Shown here piece by piece: positions 8,590-16,097 of a stretch of DNA of 29,667 nucleotides. Numbering within the stretch: position 1 is the first letter of the stretch; each line of letters begins with the position of its first letter. The notes under the pieces are model-generated. The model saw only the letters and a list, made by a program, of their open reading frames with translations. It was not told the DNA's origin and did no database searches. The stretch is from positions 1 through 29,667 of IMG/VR virus record IMGVR_UViG_3300042473_000142, one strand, 5' to 3'. The DNA comes from a virus. The position numbers and the translations under genes are program-made.

Positions 8590-11500
8590 TTAAATGTTGT
8601 CAAACGACGCACCAGTTGGTGTGATATAGAACGTAATATCGATATATTCAAGCGCACGAGTCGGTTTGATATACACCTTCCCCGTCAACTGATTTCTATC
8701 TAAATCGGCAGTATCACTTGATACCTCAACTCTAAAGTCATATAAACCTCTATCTCTTCTGATAGCATCCAAGATTGGATTTACAGCGTTTAAGAAGTCT
8801 TGTCTAACTTGTTCATCGTTTTGGTCAAATAACAACCTTACAGAAACCGCAGATATTAATTTACGTGCTTGTAATAACAATCTTCTAACGTTGATTCTAT
8901 CAAGGGCTGATTCTCTAACTTGTAATGTTTTATTACCCCAAATTACAGTACCCACATCAGCGAATGTTGCAATTGGATTAAGTCTACCAGTATATAGAAC
9001 GTCTCTATCTTCTTGTGTTAACTTTTTACGAGCCTTAACAGAATTTACAATACCACGAGTATATCCAGCTGCCGCGAACCAAGGGAACGCGATATTATCA
9101 GTTAATGCTAGGTTTCTTGTAACCTCAGCCGTTGCTGGTATATAAACTTGTGTGTTATTAACACTATCTCTAGTTAACACCCAAGGGTAATATGTTGCAG
9201 TATAGTTTGAATCAATTCCAGTTTGTTCTAAATTATCAACCGCTTCTTGGGGGTAAATAAAATTATCACCTTCTGTTGTTGATGCAACAAACATATTGTA
9301 ATCTGGTGTTGTTGTAATATATAATGAATCCGCTCTTTCGTTCTCAACCATATCTATAGTTGCTTCAACTAGGTCACTATTGTTTACATAATCAATACCT
9401 GGTGATGTAAATACATTTATATTAACTGCTTCAGGGTTTGCAAAAGTTCTAATACCTAATAAGTACGCGTAATAATCTGTATTAGCGTAATCTACTGTTC
9501 CGTCACCAATTGCGATTTGTTTAAATGCACCCCAACCTTTAGCGTTCGGATATCTATCAGAGACACAAGCACCGTTTAAGAAACCTGAACGACCTAATAC
9601 AAAATTATCACTATTAGTTCTGTATTCTCTATAGATGTCCCAACCATCAAACCCACCACCAACAAGGATTGTGAATTTTCTAGAGAACAATCTATAATAA
9701 GGACTTTCAGGACTTGTTGGTTCAGATGAAAATGTTGCATCACCAACGTAATATTTTGGAGATCCACTTGTTGTAAATCCGTTTGAAATTGTTATACCAC
9801 TTGCGAGTTTATCCATATGGAATCCTCGTGTTTTGTATGACCATTCACCACCCTCTAAGTCACAAGACGAATTTGGGTTTCTTTTTCCTTTATATTCAAA
9901 GAAACTAGTGTCAAAACCAACGTTATTTGAAAAACCTAAATATGTTTTTCTAACATTGTCACCACCAGAAATTACAGCGTCATCATTTCCACTTGAGAAA
10001 CCAAATGGTGGGTTATAGACAACTTCACCTGGGAAATCATATTTTGTTTTATAAATTGGGAATGGTGGTTTAACATCAGCATATTCTCTAAATACATAAC
10101 CATCAAAACCACAAGGTAATGCGTCAGTTGGTGCATCCTCGTTCATTTCAACCATAATATATTTTGAATTTAACTGGTATTCACCATCTAATGTACCAAT
10201 TTTTTTCGCAATAAAGTTATTTTGTGATGGATCCATTGAACAGTTCGTAAATTTCTCAATCACAACAGGGTTTGAATCAACGTCATAATAATCTCTAACT
10301 AAAACATCAAACGTTCTGTTGTTGAACGACATATTAATAAACGATATTTTTACCTCACTATTTGCTGAATTACCATCAGATATTGTGTAGAATTTAAATA
10401 AATTAAATGTTTTAGTACCTCTTAATTCAGACACAACCCAAGGTGATGATGGTGTTTGATATTTATCTAAATACCAACCGATTGATGATGAATCATTACT
10501 CTGAGCCGACTCTAAAGCGACTAAATCAGAACTTAAACCTCTAATATAACCTTTTTTCCAACCGTAGTTTAATAATGATTGGAATCTTTCTTCCAAAAAT
10601 AACGGTGTTGAGGTTCTTGGTTTTCCAAAGTTCGTACCACCAAATACCTTTGCAATATATTGTGCGTCAGTTTGTGAGAAAGAAGTTTCAAAAACAAAAT
10701 TAGTACCGGCGTTATTTGTTACATTTATAGCGAACGGCATATATGGATCTTTAAGAACCGGACTATACTGACCACCCATATTTAATGATACATTTGTTGT
10801 CGCTGAAACCTCAAATACTGGATTATTACCATCAGCGTATGTTGCGATACCTCTAGATCTTAATGTTGCAACAACTAAATTATCATACTCTGTGTAAGAA
10901 ATACCTGAGTAATAATAAATTTTACCAACAACATTTCCTGAATAACAAGTAATAACCTCTGGTTGTGTTGTTGTTGTGGTTGTTGTGGTTGGTGCTGGAT
11001 TACAAGGATCTGTTGTCGTTGTAGTTGTCGTTGGTGTTATAGTTGTAGTTGTTGTTGTTACCGGAATGATTTCAGATAATTCATCAACATATAAGAAAAA
11101 TGAAAAACCTGAGTATAAACCATTACCAATGTTTTCAAACTGTGCGTAATACCAAGGGTCATTGAATGGTGATGAATAGTTTGTTAATTCACTTGATGGT
11201 GAAGGAACATTAAATACATTATTTTCATTTGTAAACAATGTTGATAAAGTACTATAATCGTCACCCCAAATTGAACCGAAATAACTAATAGTGTCAGCAG
11301 ACGTTGACGGTTCGGCAATAACACCACTAATCAAACTTCTAATGTTTGCATCCAATGTTGATACAGATCCATTAAACGTTTCATATTGTGTTGTCAACAT
11401 ACTTTCAATTTGACTTGGGAAGTTGTTTTCATACCCGATTGTTTCAGATGAATTTGTACAACCAGTAAACCCAACGTTAAATGTTGTTGCACTTGGTTGT

Positions 11501-11913
11501 AAACAAATAAATTCACAATCAATCGTTTGACCACTTTCACACATAAAATCAACGGTCGTTGGATCAACGTTTGCTTTAGTTACGACTGACCAAGATGGTC
11601 CCGCATCATAACCAGATAATCCAAGGATTCTAGTTACAAATAATTGGTTAGATTGTTGTAAATATGATTTCGCGATGTACGACGCTTCATATTTCGGAAT
11701 TTGTGTGTTAACAAATTTTTCTGGTGACGTACCCCCAAAATAAGTTTGGAATTCGTCAAAGTTTCTAATAAAGATTGGTTCAAAAGCCGGACCCTTTAAA
11801 GTTTCTCCTGCAATACCAAGTGTTGTAACTCCAACACTTTGTGCAACAAAACTTAAATCCACTTCTGAAGTATAAACACCTGGTGATACAAATATTTTAC
11901 TGTTAGTTGCCAT
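8590..11913 (-). CDS. Contractile tail sheath protein (oversized)
   Basis: 1,107 residues against 659 for T4 gp18. The N-terminus is diagnostic: FVSPGVYTSEVDLSFVA, then TTLGIAGETLKGPAFEP, then the FDEFQTYFGG region. So is the C-terminal domain: YTGRLNPIATFADVGTVIWG, then RINVRRLLLQARKLISAVS, then VNPILDAIRRDRGLYDFRV, and VYIKPTRALEYIDITFYI at the end. The protein polymerises around the tail tube and contracts to drive injection. The extra length is in the middle and includes an insertion at about residues 285-317 with three threonine runs (6, 7 and 8 Thr) separated by ITP and DPCNPAP. Such insertions would be exposed on the outer surface. The start ATG is preceded by TATTTATTAATAAAA 34 nt upstream; there is no Shine-Dalgarno sequence. 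A strong terminator follows. No tail tube gene lies beside it in this window, unlike T4. Confidence 0.95.
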   Translation of the reverse strand: MATNSKIFVSPGVYTSEVDLSFVAQSVGVTTLGIAGETLKGPAFEPIFIRNFDEFQTYFGGTSPEKFVNTQIPKYEASYIAKSYLQQSNQLFVTRILGLSGYDAGPSWSVVTKANVDPTTVDFMCESGQTIDCEFICLQPSATTFNVGFTGCTNSSETIGYENNFPSQIESMLTTQYETFNGSVSTLDANIRSLISGVIAEPSTSADTISYFGSIWGDDYSTLSTLFTNENNVFNVPSPSSELTNYSSPFNDPWYYAQFENIGNGLYSGFSFFLYVDELSEIIPVTTTTTTITPTTTTTTTDPCNPAPTTTTTTTTQPEVITCYSGNVVGKIYYYSGISYTEYDNLVVATLRSRGIATYADGNNPVFEVSATTNVSLNMGGQYSPVLKDPYMPFAINVTNNAGTNFVFETSFSQTDAQYIAKVFGGTNFGKPRTSTPLFLEERFQSLLNYGWKKGYIRGLSSDLVALESAQSNDSSSIGWYLDKYQTPSSPWVVSELRGTKTFNLFKFYTISDGNSANSEVKISFINMSFNNRTFDVLVRDYYDVDSNPVVIEKFTNCSMDPSQNNFIAKKIGTLDGEYQLNSKYIMVEMNEDAPTDALPCGFDGYVFREYADVKPPFPIYKTKYDFPGEVVYNPPFGFSSGNDDAVISGGDNVRKTYLGFSNNVGFDTSFFEYKGKRNPNSSCDLEGGEWSYKTRGFHMDKLASGITISNGFTTSGSPKYYVGDATFSSEPTSPESPYYRLFSRKFTILVGGGFDGWDIYREYRTNSDNFVLGRSGFLNGACVSDRYPNAKGWGAFKQIAIGDGTVDYANTDYYAYLLGIRTFANPEAVNINVFTSPGIDYVNNSDLVEATIDMVENERADSLYITTTPDYNMFVASTTEGDNFIYPQEAVDNLEQTGIDSNYTATYYPWVLTRDSVNNTQVYIPATAEVTRNLALTDNIAFPWFAAAGYTRGIVNSVKARKKLTQEDRDVLYTGRLNPIATFADVGTVIWGNKTLQVRESALDRINVRRLLLQARKLISAVSVRLLFDQNDEQVRQDFLNAVNPILDAIRRDRGLYDFRVEVSSDTADLDRNQLTGKVYIKPTRALEYIDITFYITPTGASFDNI
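10963..11060 (-). repeat. Threonine-codon repeat tracts in the sheath gene
   Basis: Three runs of ACA/ACC/ACT codons encode 6, 7 and 8 consecutive Thr. The run farthest upstream in the gene is preceded by IIPV, and the same IIPVTTTTTTI string ends the protein encoded at 27453-27917. Trinucleotide runs can expand or contract in frame. Confidence 0.85.
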
Positions 11914-11947
11914 AGATTTTAATTTATTTTTTTAATTTATTTTATTA

Positions 11948-11954
11948 ATAAATA
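11948..11954 (-). promoter_or_regulatory. TATTTAT upstream motif of the sheath gene
   Basis: TATTTATTAATAAAA lies 34 nt before the sheath ATG. The leader between them is A/T only except for a single C, so no ribosome binding site is visible. Confidence 0.4.
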
Positions 11955-11990
11955 TTCACGTTTTTACCAAAAACTTTATATGAATGAAAG

Positions 11991-11997
11991 TATTTAT
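11991..11997 (+). promoter_or_regulatory. TATTTAT upstream motif
   Basis: TATTTAT followed by AAATTGG lies 36 nt before the ATG at 12034, with a hairpin plus T-run in between. It falls inside the longer reading frame that begins at 11980, which argues for the later start. Confidence 0.35.
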
Positions 11998-12002
11998 AAA
12001 TT

Positions 12003-12027
12003 GGTAGGTTTTTTTTCTACCTTTTTT
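12003..12027 (+). terminator. Hairpin plus T-run in the 5' leader of the small gene (attenuator-like)
   Basis: GGTAG and CTACC form a 5-bp stem (6 bp with a G-T pair) around a T-rich loop and are followed by six T. It lies between the TATTTAT motif and the ATG at 12034. The stem is short, so strong termination is not assured. Confidence 0.4.
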
Positions 12028-12033
12028 CTACTT

Positions 12034-12198
12034 ATGGAACCAAACGAAAAAAAAATTAAAAATTTAAAGATTGATAAGGACGTTCACGATGTTTTAAAGA
12101 AATATTGTGATAAACGAGGGATTAAAATGTATAAATTCCTTGAGGGTCTAATAATGGATAAATGTAAGGAAAAAAGAGATATTTACGGTGAGGATTAA
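12034..12198 (+). CDS. Small ribbon-helix-helix-like protein
   Basis: 54 residues from the ATG at 12034. The sequence has a beta-strand/helix/turn/helix layout typical of small RHH (CopG/Arc-like) regulators: KNLKIDKDVHDVLKKYC, then RGIKMYKFLEGLIMDKCKEK. A longer frame starts at 11980, but its extra residues are Phe-rich and translate the hairpin and T-run, so the shorter start is preferred. It is a rightward singleton between two leftward tail genes, and its stop overlaps the stop of the gp15-like gene by 3 nt. A DNA-binding regulator of the flanking tail genes is plausible. It is too short for a firm assignment. Confidence 0.6.
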   Translation: MEPNEKKIKNLKIDKDVHDVLKKYCDKRGIKMYKFLEGLIMDKCKEKRDIYGED

Positions 12199-13235
12199 AT
12201 AATCTCTTGTAAAAACACAATCTCGGAAATCTGACCAACATCAACCTTTGTTATGTTGATTCTTAATTCATCACCAGTGTTGATTTGGATTTCGGTCAAA
12301 TCATTACCGTAGTAGTCATCATTAATATAAACTTCAAATTGATCAATATTCTGATTTGATGATAATTTAAGATTTGTTGTATAATTAAATTTATAAACAG
12401 AAACAATGTTACCTACAGAATAATTTTCACGATACGTTTGTGGTATTTCTGGAATTTGTTTTTTTGGTTTTCTGTTTTTTATTTTAGTGTCAGTTTCATA
12501 AATCTGAAACGTTCTTGTTATAGCAGGACTTATTTCAAATTCATCCTCATCCATTAAAAAACCTTGTAATGTGAATTCGTATTTTTGTAGATAGACCTTT
12601 CTTTTTTCCAAATCCATAATAGATTCGTCGGATATATTACCCATAATAATAGGAATATAATGACCTTTAATTGTTTGATACGCTTGTTTTGACGCGAATT
12701 TTGTGATTACATTTTGATTAAACTTATTTAATTCACGCATTCTATTACAAACAATAACAACCGTATATTTTATATCAACAGGGATTGGTTGTGGTATTTT
12801 ATAGATATCAAAACCATTTCTTTGACCATCCCAAGTTGGTACTTTCATATAAAAATATTGTCTTCTGTTTGGTATGTTTGATAACATAATAGATGGGTTA
12901 TTACCAAAGGTTACTTCTGGTGATCTAACAATACCAATAAATGGGGGTTCCGCGTTTTTATCTATGTTTTGGAAATCCCAAGTCTCTGTGAATTGAGCCC
13001 AATTTTGTGTTGTTATTAACACGTCAACCGTTGGGATTGTTTTACCCTCAACCACACACTTTAATTCATCACGAACAAAATCCATAAATCCTCTGTCCAA
13101 ATCAGAATGTAATAACGATTTTGGTAAATACGTACCATCTTGTGAAATCATATTCGCAATTTCGTGTCGTCTAGGTAATAAAGTTTTACTCTCTATTAGA
13201 TTAATATCTTTTTTTATTTTTTTTGGTAATGCCAT
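12195..13235 (-). CDS. Tail completion / sheath terminator protein (T4 gp15-like)
   Basis: 346 residues, start ATG at 13235, three nt after the stop of the upstream gene. The body resembles the T4 gp15 tail terminator family: VDVLITTQNWAQFTETWDF, then IPVDIKYTVVIVCNRMRELN, then a helix ending IKGHYIPIIMGNISDES, then RKVYLQKYEFTLQGFLMDED. In gp15 the matching region reads as a strand, a helix facing the tube, and a closing strand. Known gp15 forms the hexameric ring that caps tube and sheath and joins the head. About 80 extra C-terminal residues are beta-rich with a KNRKPKKQIPEIP linker, not present in T4. Gene order (neck candidate, this gene, sheath) fits the T4 order 14-15-18. The call rests on pattern and synteny. 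Confidence 0.6.
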   Translation of the reverse strand: MALPKKIKKDINLIESKTLLPRRHEIANMISQDGTYLPKSLLHSDLDRGFMDFVRDELKCVVEGKTIPTVDVLITTQNWAQFTETWDFQNIDKNAEPPFIGIVRSPEVTFGNNPSIMLSNIPNRRQYFYMKVPTWDGQRNGFDIYKIPQPIPVDIKYTVVIVCNRMRELNKFNQNVITKFASKQAYQTIKGHYIPIIMGNISDESIMDLEKRKVYLQKYEFTLQGFLMDEDEFEISPAITRTFQIYETDTKIKNRKPKKQIPEIPQTYRENYSVGNIVSVYKFNYTTNLKLSSNQNIDQFEVYINDDYYGNDLTEIQINTGDELRINITKVDVGQISEIVFLQEII

Positions 13236-13238
13236 AAC

Positions 13239-13754
13239 TTATAACCCTCTAAATTCATTAGGACCAACAGGTGCTCCGATTATTGTTCTATAAAATGGTC
13301 GATAACCTTTGTATGTATGTTTGGTATCAGATGTTATACGGCCGTCGTTAACCACAGTATAATATCTCACAAAACTTTCGGTATCATAATATCCAATATA
13401 ATCACCAAACTCAATATCAATATTAAGATCGTCCAAAGTCTTTAAAAATACCGAAACAGTTATATTACCAGGTTCAAGTTGATCTAATTTTGTTGAACCC
13501 ATAATTTTATTTTCTGGTGATGCAATTGTAACCTGTGCGTTAAACTCAACTGGGGGTAAAAACTTAATACCATCAGACACCGTTTCACCATAAACATCGT
13601 CGGTTTTGGTTTTGGTTTTATCAACGCGGTACAACACGCAAGTGTAATTCATATCGCCAATTAACCATTCCTCGGAAAGTGAGACCTCTAAATCAAAATC
13701 ATTTGAGCCAAAAAACTTACCTAATCTTGTTATTGGAACTTTTGGTGTGTTCAT
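13239..13754 (-). CDS. Putative neck protein (gp14 position)
   Basis: 171 residues from the ATG at 13754. An in-frame TTG at 13784 would add ten residues, but the extension runs through the TATTTATAAATA palindrome, so the ATG is preferred. The protein is mainly beta: WLIGDMNYTCVLYRVDKTKT, then FNAQVTIASPENKIMGST, then FGDYIGYYDTESFVRYYTVV, ending PFYRTIIGAPVGPNEFRGL. I do not recognise the family from motifs alone. It is the first gene of the leftward tail operon and precedes the gp15-like gene by three nt, with a gp13-like gene elsewhere in the window, so the place of T4 gp14 is the simplest reading. Another head-tail connector or a minor structural protein is equally possible on sequence grounds. 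Confidence 0.45.
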   Translation of the reverse strand: MNTPKVPITRLGKFFGSNDFDLEVSLSEEWLIGDMNYTCVLYRVDKTKTKTDDVYGETVSDGIKFLPPVEFNAQVTIASPENKIMGSTKLDQLEPGNITVSVFLKTLDDLNIDIEFGDYIGYYDTESFVRYYTVVNDGRITSDTKHTYKGYRPFYRTIIGAPVGPNEFRGL

Positions 13755-13768
13755 TTTAAATTGTTTTG

Positions 13769-13780
13769 TATTTATAAATA
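13769..13780. promoter_or_regulatory. Palindrome TATTTATAAATA between divergent genes
   Basis: A perfect 12-bp palindrome that provides the TATTTAT motif on both strands, 19 nt before the leftward neck-candidate ATG and 43 nt before the rightward helicase start. It may drive both operons. Confidence 0.45.
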
Positions 13781-13818
13781 TCAAATTTATAATTATTTTT
13801 ATTCATTAACGGGTAATT

Positions 13819-15576
13819 TTGGAAAATCAAAAACAACTAATAGAACATAAGGCTTTAGAATTATTGGACACATATGATGGTGCGAACAATCATATATTAT
13901 GTATGAAAGTCAAAAAACAAACAAATAAAAAGTTTTACCCGACTAGAACTCAAGCGGAATATATTGTAAATTATTATAGTACGAACCCAAAAGTTGCTAG
14001 AAAGTGGGTTGACCTTGATACATATTTTGCTGAAAAATTCGCTAAAGAAAGGTATTTTCTTGAAACACCAAAACAAATTTACATTGAGAAATTATTAGTT
14101 GAAAAAGATAAGTCATATCACATTTGGGGTAAGTTCTTTGAGAAAGATAATTTGTCTGAATTTTGGATTCCAAAATCATCATTAATAAAATCACATACAA
14201 TAAAAAAAGTTGAGGTTGATTACTCAAAGTATGACAATAGACCACCATTACCTCATCAAAAAGAAGCGATTGAGAAACTTGTTGGTTCAAAAAGGTTTAT
14301 TTTGGCTGATGACATGGGTGTGGGAAAGACGACAGCCACAATTATAGCAGCCCTTGAAACCAAGGCGGAAAAGATTTTGGTTGTTTGTCCGGCATCACTT
14401 AAAATAAATTGGCAACGAGAGTTTGTTAATTATTCCGATAAGAGTTGTTTTATTGCGGAAGGAAAAAAATTCTCAACGGAACACGACATTGTAATTGTTA
14501 ATTATGACATCTTAAAAAATTTTTATGACATTAAAAACCCCAACGATTCGGTTATAGGTCAAATTAATTTTGATTTGATCATATTGGATGAAGCACATAT
14601 GGTAAGTAATAGTCAAGCCGCTAGAACAAAAATAATTAATAGTTTTACAAAAAAGGCCAAATATTTGTGGTTATTAACGGGAACACCAATGACAAACAGA
14701 CCAATCAATTATTATAATTTATTAAACTTGATTGAAAGTCCTGTTGCACAAAACTGGATGGCTTATGCTATTCGTTATTGTGAGGGTTATCAATTTAGGG
14801 CTGGTAATAGAAAGATTTGGAATGTTAATGGTGCATCAAACTTGGAAGAACTAAGGGAAAGAACTTCGGGTCAAATTCTTCGTAGATTAAAAGAAGATGT
14901 TTTGGATTTACCAGATAAAATTATAACACCAATATATCTAAAAACAACATCAAAAGAGTATAAAGATCTTATGGGTGAATATTATGAATGGTTGGATAAA
15001 GAAGAAGGTTCTTCGTCATTAACGGTACAATTTTCAAAACTTATGCAAATTAGAAAATTGATTGCTAATGAAAAGGTTAAAGAAACAATTGAATTTGCCC
15101 AAAATATAATTGATCAAGATAAGAAAGTTATTATTTTTACAAACTTTACGGAAACGTTACAAATGATTCATAATCACTTCGGTAAACAATCTGTCTATTT
15201 GGATGGTAGTTGTAATAAAACACAAAGACAATATGCTGTTGACCAGTTTCAAGAAAACGACAAGATAAAAGTATTTGTCGGAAATCTAAAAGCGGCGGGG
15301 GTTGGTTTAACACTAACAAAGGCTGAAGCGGTAATAATGAACGATTTATCTTTTGTCCCAGCGGAACACGCACAAGCCGAAGATAGAGCGTACAGATATG
15401 GTCAAAAAAATAATGTATTGATTTATTATCCGTTGTTTATCAACACAATTGAGGGTGCTATTTATGACATATTAAACAATAAGAAAAAAATAATCGGAAC
15501 TGTTATGGGTGATATTAGTTCAGACCCTGGAGATACTGTTGAAGAAATTTTAAAATCAATTAATCAAAAAATGTAA
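13819..15576 (+). CDS. SNF2-family DNA helicase/translocase
   Basis: 585 residues. Superfamily 2 motifs appear in order: a Q-like motif PPLPHQKEAIEKL (Q147), Walker A ADDMGVGKTT (K170), motif Ia VVCPASLKINWQREF, motif II DEAH (257-260), motif III LLTGTP (285-290), motif V VGNLKAAGVGLTLTKA and motif VI QAEDRAYRYGQ. This set, with its arginine finger, marks the SNF2 group (SMARCAL1/RapA-like) rather than RecQ or UvsW. Such enzymes translocate on duplex DNA and remodel forks or strip proteins. The first 130 residues form an extra N-terminal domain. The start is TTG: no ATG occurs before residue 29, an in-frame TAA lies four codons upstream, and the N-terminal sequence is continuous. It heads the rightward operon, 12 nt before the array. 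A role in replication restart, like T4 UvsW or Dda, is an inference. Confidence 0.93.
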   Translation: MENQKQLIEHKALELLDTYDGANNHILCMKVKKQTNKKFYPTRTQAEYIVNYYSTNPKVARKWVDLDTYFAEKFAKERYFLETPKQIYIEKLLVEKDKSYHIWGKFFEKDNLSEFWIPKSSLIKSHTIKKVEVDYSKYDNRPPLPHQKEAIEKLVGSKRFILADDMGVGKTTATIIAALETKAEKILVVCPASLKINWQREFVNYSDKSCFIAEGKKFSTEHDIVIVNYDILKNFYDIKNPNDSVIGQINFDLIILDEAHMVSNSQAARTKIINSFTKKAKYLWLLTGTPMTNRPINYYNLLNLIESPVAQNWMAYAIRYCEGYQFRAGNRKIWNVNGASNLEELRERTSGQILRRLKEDVLDLPDKIITPIYLKTTSKEYKDLMGEYYEWLDKEEGSSSLTVQFSKLMQIRKLIANEKVKETIEFAQNIIDQDKKVIIFTNFTETLQMIHNHFGKQSVYLDGSCNKTQRQYAVDQFQENDKIKVFVGNLKAAGVGLTLTKAEAVIMNDLSFVPAEHAQAEDRAYRYGQKNNVLIYYPLFINTIEGAIYDILNNKKKIIGTVMGDISSDPGDTVEEILKSINQKM

Positions 15577-15583
15577 TATTTAT
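15577..15583 (+). promoter_or_regulatory. TATTTAT-N4-ATG start-site motif, array gene 1
   Basis: AATATTTATTATT directly abuts the ATG at 15588 and overlaps the last codons of the helicase gene only at its edge. The 4-nt spacing is shared with five other genes. Confidence 0.5.
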
Positions 15584-15587
15584 TATT

Positions 15588-16037
15588 ATGCGAATAATAA
15601 TAACCGAAAATCAATATAAACTAATCAAAGAAAACGTTTCTTTAAAGGAAAAATTATTAGGTTTAATTAAAAAAGTTGGATTTGAATCAGTAGTAAGAGT
15701 TGTTGGGTCCTTGGATAAAACTTTTCAGATTTTTGATATTAAAGAACCAATGGATTTCTTAAACTTATTTAATGATTTGGACGTTGTTCAGAGTGAAGAA
15801 GAACCAAATTGGGTGTTGTATAGGTATAAAAAAGGTCATAATTTTATGATTCACGATAGAAAAATTAAATATGTTTTCATTAATTATGACGAAATATGGT
15901 CAGTTTTGGAAGATAAATTTGATATTAACTTTGGTGACATCATAAACGTTGTAGAGACGTGGTTGGGTGAGGTCTATGATTTAAAGGGGATCACAACGTA
16001 TAACCATATTATTGGCACGCACAACACCACAATTTAA
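15588..16037 (+). CDS. Array protein 1, uncharacterised, with MRIIITE leader
   Basis: 149 residues, start ATG at 15588, 12 nt after the helicase stop. The leader is MRIIITENQYKLIKE; its last three residues I-K-E match the (L/I)-x-E consensus of T4-type prohead protease sites. The body follows: SLKEKLLGLIKKVGF, VGSLDKTFQIFDIKEPMDFL, a strand WVLYRYKKGHNFMI, a strand KYVFINYDEIWSVLEDKF and a C-terminal helix ending WLGEVYDLKG. It has no signal peptide, membrane segment or cysteine pair. I do not recognise the fold. It is a close paralogue of the four following copies. A packaged internal head protein is my hypothesis; a cytoplasmic host-takeover or anti-defence protein is the alternative. Confidence 0.85.
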   Translation: MRIIITENQYKLIKENVSLKEKLLGLIKKVGFESVVRVVGSLDKTFQIFDIKEPMDFLNLFNDLDVVQSEEEPNWVLYRYKKGHNFMIHDRKIKYVFINYDEIWSVLEDKFDINFGDIINVVETWLGEVYDLKGITTYNHIIGTHNTTI

Positions 16038-16086
16038 GAAAGTAAGAACGATATAACCAATTAAATCACATTTCATAATCATTAGA

Positions 16087-16093
16087 TATTTAT
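16087..16093 (+). promoter_or_regulatory. TATTTAT-N4-ATG start-site motif, fusion gene
   Basis: GATATTTATTATTATG: the motif ends 4 nt before the ATG at 16098. It lies in a 60-nt gap after array gene 1, so this gene may have its own promoter. Confidence 0.5.
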
Positions 16094-16097
16094 TATT

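Noticed and set aside
11980-12033. Longer N-terminus for the small RHH-like gene
   Set aside because: It would translate the TATTTAT motif and the hairpin with T-run into a Phe-rich peptide; the ATG at 12034 gives a compact, plausible protein.
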